Assembly: GCA_910579735.1 (NCBI GenBank)
Contig: CAJTUZ010000015.1
Location: 1 to 64,000, forward strand
DNA: 64,000 nt
Direction of reading: 5' to 3'
From: an uncultured Lachnospiraceae bacterium
GTDB taxonomy: Bacteria > Bacillota > Clostridia > Lachnospirales > Lachnospiraceae
This document shows positions 60,877 to 64,000 of the stretch, piece after piece. The notes below the pieces were generated by a model, which saw only the letters and a list, made by a program, of their open reading frames with translations, ran no database searches and was not told where the DNA came from. Numbering within the stretch: the first letter of the stretch is position 1; each line of letters starts with the position of its first letter. A program made the position numbers and the translations under genes.

Positions 60877-62064
60877 TTAGCGTATGCAGTCTTTTTGTCC
60901 ATCCAAAAATTTCAGATTGTTTCTGATCAGATTACATCTTTGCGCCACGCACTCTACAGACCGTAACGGATCCGACGGTGTGTTGAAGACAAAATCGATC
61001 AGTTTGTCGATCGTAGTCGTCGCCACGTGCATTCTGGTATCGCTGGACGCATAGTAAATATAAACTTCCCCGTCCGGTGTCGCGATCGCACCGTTTGTAA
61101 AGACAACGTTGGAAACATCCCCCACGCGTTCCCATTCCCTCGGCCCGATCAAGAGTCCCGAAGGCTCCGCGATCACTTTGGAAGGGTCCTTTAGATCGGT
61201 CGCAAATGCATAGATGACATAACGAAGACCTGCCGCCGTATTTCTGACGCCATGCGCAATGTGGATCCAGCCTTTCTCGGTTCTGATCGGCACCGCGCCC
61301 GCACCGTTTTTCGCTTCCGTGATCGTATGGTATTTACGAAGACTCGTCATCTTCTCTTCGTCAATAACCGCATTCGTAATGTCGTCGCACAATCCGAAAC
61401 CGATACCGCCGCCGGAACCTGTCTCAATAAAGTCATCCATCGGCCTAGTATAAAAAGCATATCTGCCATCTACAAATTCCGGATGCAGCACTACGTTTCT
61501 TTGCTGCGGAGAATTTTTCGTGATCAGATTGGGCAGTCTTTCCCAGTTCTTTAAGTCTTTCGTCCTGACGATGCCCGCCGCCGCGACCGCCGCGGAAAGA
61601 TCGTTTACGGACGTATCTTTACTTTCGGAACAGAAAACACCGTAAATGTAGCCATCTTCATGCTTCGTCAGACGCATATCATATACGTTGGTCTCCTCGG
61701 GGCAAGTGTCCGGCAATAAGATCGGATAATCCCAGAAACGGAAACCGTCCACGCCGTTATCGCTCTCCGCCACGCCGAAGAACGATTTCCTGTCGTTTCC
61801 TTCAATACGGGCTACCAGATAAAATTTACCATCCAAGAGAATTGCGCCGGAATTCATGACCGCATTGATCCCCAGACGCTCCATAAAGTACGGATTTGTC
61901 TCCGGGTTTAAATCATATTTCCATGTAAGCGGGATATGTTCTCTTGTCAAAACGGGATATTCATATCTGTCATAGATCCCATTATAAAAATCTGATTTGA
62001 TATTTTTCCTGGAAACAAGTTTATGATACTTTGCCAGTTCCTCATAATATCTGCTATGCAACAT
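60877..62064 (-). CDS. GH130 4-O-beta-mannosyl-glucose phosphorylase-like enzyme
   Basis: 395 residues, start ATG after GGAGGAGCAGTG. Features: LTWKYDLNPETNPYFMERLG, GINAVMNSGAILLDGKFYLV, NVYDMRLTKHEDGYIYGVFC (catalytic Asp in YDMR), and the phosphate-binding GAGAVPIRTEKGWIHIAHG. The long N-terminal helix and these motifs match GH130 subfamily 1, which phosphorolyses mannosyl-glucose made by the epimerase encoded upstream to mannose 1-phosphate and glucose. It overlaps the epimerase gene by a few bases. Confidence 0.92.
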   Translation of the reverse strand: MLHSRYYEELAKYHKLVSRKNIKSDFYNGIYDRYEYPVLTREHIPLTWKYDLNPETNPYFMERLGINAVMNSGAILLDGKFYLVARIEGNDRKSFFGVAESDNGVDGFRFWDYPILLPDTCPEETNVYDMRLTKHEDGYIYGVFCSESKDTSVNDLSAAVAAAGIVRTKDLKNWERLPNLITKNSPQQRNVVLHPEFVDGRYAFYTRPMDDFIETGSGGGIGFGLCDDITNAVIDEEKMTSLRKYHTITEAKNGAGAVPIRTEKGWIHIAHGVRNTAAGLRYVIYAFATDLKDPSKVIAEPSGLLIGPREWERVGDVSNVVFTNGAIATPDGEVYIYYASSDTRMHVATTTIDKLIDFVFNTPSDPLRSVECVAQRCNLIRNNLKFLDGQKDCIR

Positions 62065-63226
62065 CACTGCTCCTCCTTATCACTTCCATACACATTCTGC
62101 CGTTATGATACGGGCATTTCCATGGCTCCACAATCGGTTTGCCGCTTACGGATTCCCCCTCTGCCGTCACATCCCAGAACCACTCGGAACCCTGCCTTTT
62201 ATCGATAACATGCTCTTTGATGAACTCCCATTCCGCCTTCGCCGCTTCCAGATATTCCTTTTTCTCCGGCGCCAGTTGATAACCGTTTAAGAATCCCACG
62301 ATCGTCTCAGCCTGTACCCACCAGATGCGGTTCGCATCTACCACGCCTTTTTCACATTCATTGGCAAGGGAGCGGCCGTCAAACGCCGTCCGGTAAATCT
62401 GATCTGTCAGATCCAGGATAATCGGCAGCATTTTATCCTGATATTTCTTTTCTCCAAGCGTCTCCACGCCTCTTTCAATCAGCCAGGCCGTCTCGATATC
62501 ATGCCCGTAAGAGTGCAGATCCAGGATCGAGTTCATTTCTCTGTCAAAAAAGACTTCCTGACGATGCAGTTTCGGATTATAGACCTTACCGGCAAACGTA
62601 TCCAGGATCCATGCAAGCCTTGCCTTTACCTTATCGTTTCGCCCGACACGATAAAGCTCCGTATAAGCCTCGAAAACATGAAGCAGCGTGTTCATCGTCT
62701 TATCGGCAATCACGCCGTTTTCAGAAAGTTTATCGTTCTCGATCTCCGTAAAATCTCTGTCAAAGGCTTCCTTATAACCGACCTCGTCCATGCAGCGGTC
62801 CTCTATGATCTCAAAAAGCCGCATAGCCGTATCAAGTGCGGTTTTATCGCCGGACGCATCATAATAAGACGCTAAAGCGTATATGGAAAATGCCTGATTA
62901 TAGGTGTGCTTTGTCGTGTCTTCCGGCGTACCGTCATACTTTACCGACCAGTAAACGCCGCCCTTTTCCTTATCCACACAGTATTTCTGCATAAACTCGT
63001 AACCGTGCCTGGCTTCTTCCAAAAGGCTTTCGTCTTTCAAAAGCATGTAGGCATTTGCAAAAAACCATGTGATCCGGCTGTTTAAGATACAGCCTTTGAC
63101 CGCTTCTTTGTCCACCTGCAGATCGTGATTCATATACCCGTAGTAACCGCCGTTTTCATCATCTCGCAGCGCTTTCCAAAAAGGTATGATGCCCTCTGTC
63201 AGGTGTGCCCTTATTTCCTCAACCAT
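62054..63226 (-). CDS. Cellobiose/mannobiose 2-epimerase (AGE family)
   Basis: 390 residues from MVEEIRAHLTEGIIPFW, with GGGGGCGGAG upstream; the frame is open 33 nt further. The alpha6/alpha6 barrel shows the catalytic histidines in HTYNQAFSIYALASYY, LHSYGHDIETAWLI and the last WKCPYHNGRMCMEVIRR, with ANRIWWVQAETIVGF between. It converts the reducing-end sugar of beta-1,4-disaccharides, turning mannobiose into mannosyl-glucose for the GH130 enzyme downstream. First gene after the sugar-transport terminator. Confidence 0.92.
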   Translation of the reverse strand: MVEEIRAHLTEGIIPFWKALRDDENGGYYGYMNHDLQVDKEAVKGCILNSRITWFFANAYMLLKDESLLEEARHGYEFMQKYCVDKEKGGVYWSVKYDGTPEDTTKHTYNQAFSIYALASYYDASGDKTALDTAMRLFEIIEDRCMDEVGYKEAFDRDFTEIENDKLSENGVIADKTMNTLLHVFEAYTELYRVGRNDKVKARLAWILDTFAGKVYNPKLHRQEVFFDREMNSILDLHSYGHDIETAWLIERGVETLGEKKYQDKMLPIILDLTDQIYRTAFDGRSLANECEKGVVDANRIWWVQAETIVGFLNGYQLAPEKKEYLEAAKAEWEFIKEHVIDKRQGSEWFWDVTAEGESVSGKPIVEPWKCPYHNGRMCMEVIRRSSDVA

Positions 63227-63351
63227 TCGCTCCGCCCCCTTCTTGTCCAAACATGACAATATGTCGTTTTTTTAATATATGATACTATAAAATGTCCTTT
63301 TTTTAAATATTTCCGTATCACTCCGATAACAGAACTTTCCGCCGTATATAA

Positions 63352-63397
63352 AGACATCCCGGAAACCGTTTCATACAGGCGGCTCCCGGGATGTTCT
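63352..63397 (-). terminator. Hairpin between sugar ABC transporter and epimerase genes
   Basis: ACATCCCGG and CCGGGATGT pair around a loop of about 20 nt. The T-run is weak (TCTTTATAT), so partial read-through into the epimerase gene is likely. Confidence 0.6.
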
Positions 63398-63431
63398 TAC
63401 AGTCGCTGTTTCCGGTCAGGAAACCGCAGCT

Positions 63432-64000
63432 TTAACCTTTGACCGCTCCGGCCGTAAGGCCGCTGTAGATCTGTTTCTGACAGAATATGAATAAAATAAG
63501 CGCCGGCAGAAGGGAAATAATAACACCCGCACAGATCAGGTTATACTTACTTCCCAGAGGTCCTACGAAAGTATAAAGTGAGGTCGCTACCGTAGGATAT
63601 TTCTTTTTATCCTGTAAATACAGATTCGCACAATAATATTCGTTATATGTTCCTACACCCTTTAAAATACAGGAAGTGACAATTGCCGGTTTTAACAGAG
63701 GCAGCAGGATCCTGTAAAAGATCGTAAAATAGGAAGCGCCATCCATGATCGCCGACTCGTCAACCGAATAAGATATATTCTCAAAAAACTGGATGTAGAT
63801 ATAAATGGCAATAACATCCGTACCGCACATCATAATAATATATCCCGGAAGAGAATTAATAAAGTGTAATTTGAACATAATCTCATAAACGGAAATCTGC
63901 ATCGCTACACCGGGAAGCAGGGTCGCAAATAAGAACAGATTTCTGATCAGTCCGTTGCCGGGAAATTTAAAGCGGTTTAACACATAGGCAAGCTGTGTGC
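63432..64000 (-). CDS. Carbohydrate ABC transporter permease (MalG type), partial
   Basis: The C-terminal 189 residues of a CUT1-type inner-membrane permease; the gene continues past the right edge (frame open through TQLAYVLNRFKFPGNGL). The coupling-helix EAA motif is ESAIMDGASYFTIFYRILLP, followed by LKPAIVTSCILKGVGTYNEY. Four or five helices are visible, and the end KQIYSGLTAGAVKG is the usual MalG terminus. By position it imports manno-oligosaccharides for the enzymes downstream. Confidence 0.92.
   Translation of the reverse strand, partial: TQLAYVLNRFKFPGNGLIRNLFLFATLLPGVAMQISVYEIMFKLHFINSLPGYIIMMCGTDVIAIYIYIQFFENISYSVDESAIMDGASYFTIFYRILLPLLKPAIVTSCILKGVGTYNEYYCANLYLQDKKKYPTVATSLYTFVGPLGSKYNLICAGVIISLLPALILFIFCQKQIYSGLTAGAVKG

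Overview
The window looks like the chromosome of a spore-forming, gut-type member of the Clostridia, most likely a Lachnospiraceae species. The reasons are spore genes (spoVAD, spoVAE), an AUG-specifier T-box on metG, many small ECF-sigma and ABC operons, YitT, SUV3-like and CD3324-type genes, and a beta-mannan gene set (two GH130 phosphorylases, a disaccharide 2-epimerase and a CE2-type esterase). No rRNA, tRNA, CRISPR array or intact transposase was seen.

Layout. 1-1.1 kb: the eroded end of an integrative element. 1.2-3.8 kb: metG with its T-box. 3.9-6.4 kb: an unknown protein, a WYL regulator and a small monooxygenase-like protein. 6.4-13.5 kb: a nucleoside uptake and salvage operon (LacI-PfkB fusion regulator, ribokinase, ECF transporter S/T/A/A', nucleoside hydrolase). 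13.7-17.9 kb: an ECF-sigma envelope operon. 18-19.4 kb: an HTH protein and a HipA/CtkA-like kinase whose catalytic loop is altered. 19.8-23 kb: a MacB-like ABC exporter under a yybP-ykoY (manganese) riboswitch. 23-29.2 kb: spoVAE, aroK, ridA, yeiH, a GH2 enzyme and spoVAD. 29.3-34.4 kb: a chemoreceptor, Sfp-type transferase, SUV3-like helicase and YitT. 34.5-37 kb: GH31. 37-45.4 kb: PAS protein, lipoprotein and two further sigma-factor operons. 45.5-51.6 kb: MarR with a heterodimeric ABC exporter, then an ABC-2 exporter. 51.7-54.5 kb: PspC, DUF4097, DUF1700 and PadR. 54.7-56.7 kb: a second chemoreceptor. 56.9-58.2 kb: two genes fused by a deletion. 58.4-64 kb: the mannan locus.

The most unusual signal is a family of four dispersed elements of about 180-230 bp (2897-3107, 19470-19697, 34560-34760, 59547-59728). 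Each is closed by a near-perfect 33-42 bp stem. The stem sequence differs between copies, yet each change is mirrored in the partner arm. A conserved inner core also keeps paired segments. All four lie 30-40 nt upstream of a start codon, in the same orientation relative to that gene, in front of unrelated genes (metG, the HTH/kinase pair, GH31, CE2). The GH31 copy is flanked by an exact 12-bp direct repeat, which points to insertion. This combination of mobile-element and structured 5'-leader-RNA features is not something I can assign to a known family from memory.

Several reading frames are interrupted: an ECF ATPase (frameshift), DUF4097 (in-frame TAG), a sigma factor with no ATG at its true N-terminus, and the MerR/serine hydrolase junction. 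Some may be assembly errors, so raw reads should be checked.
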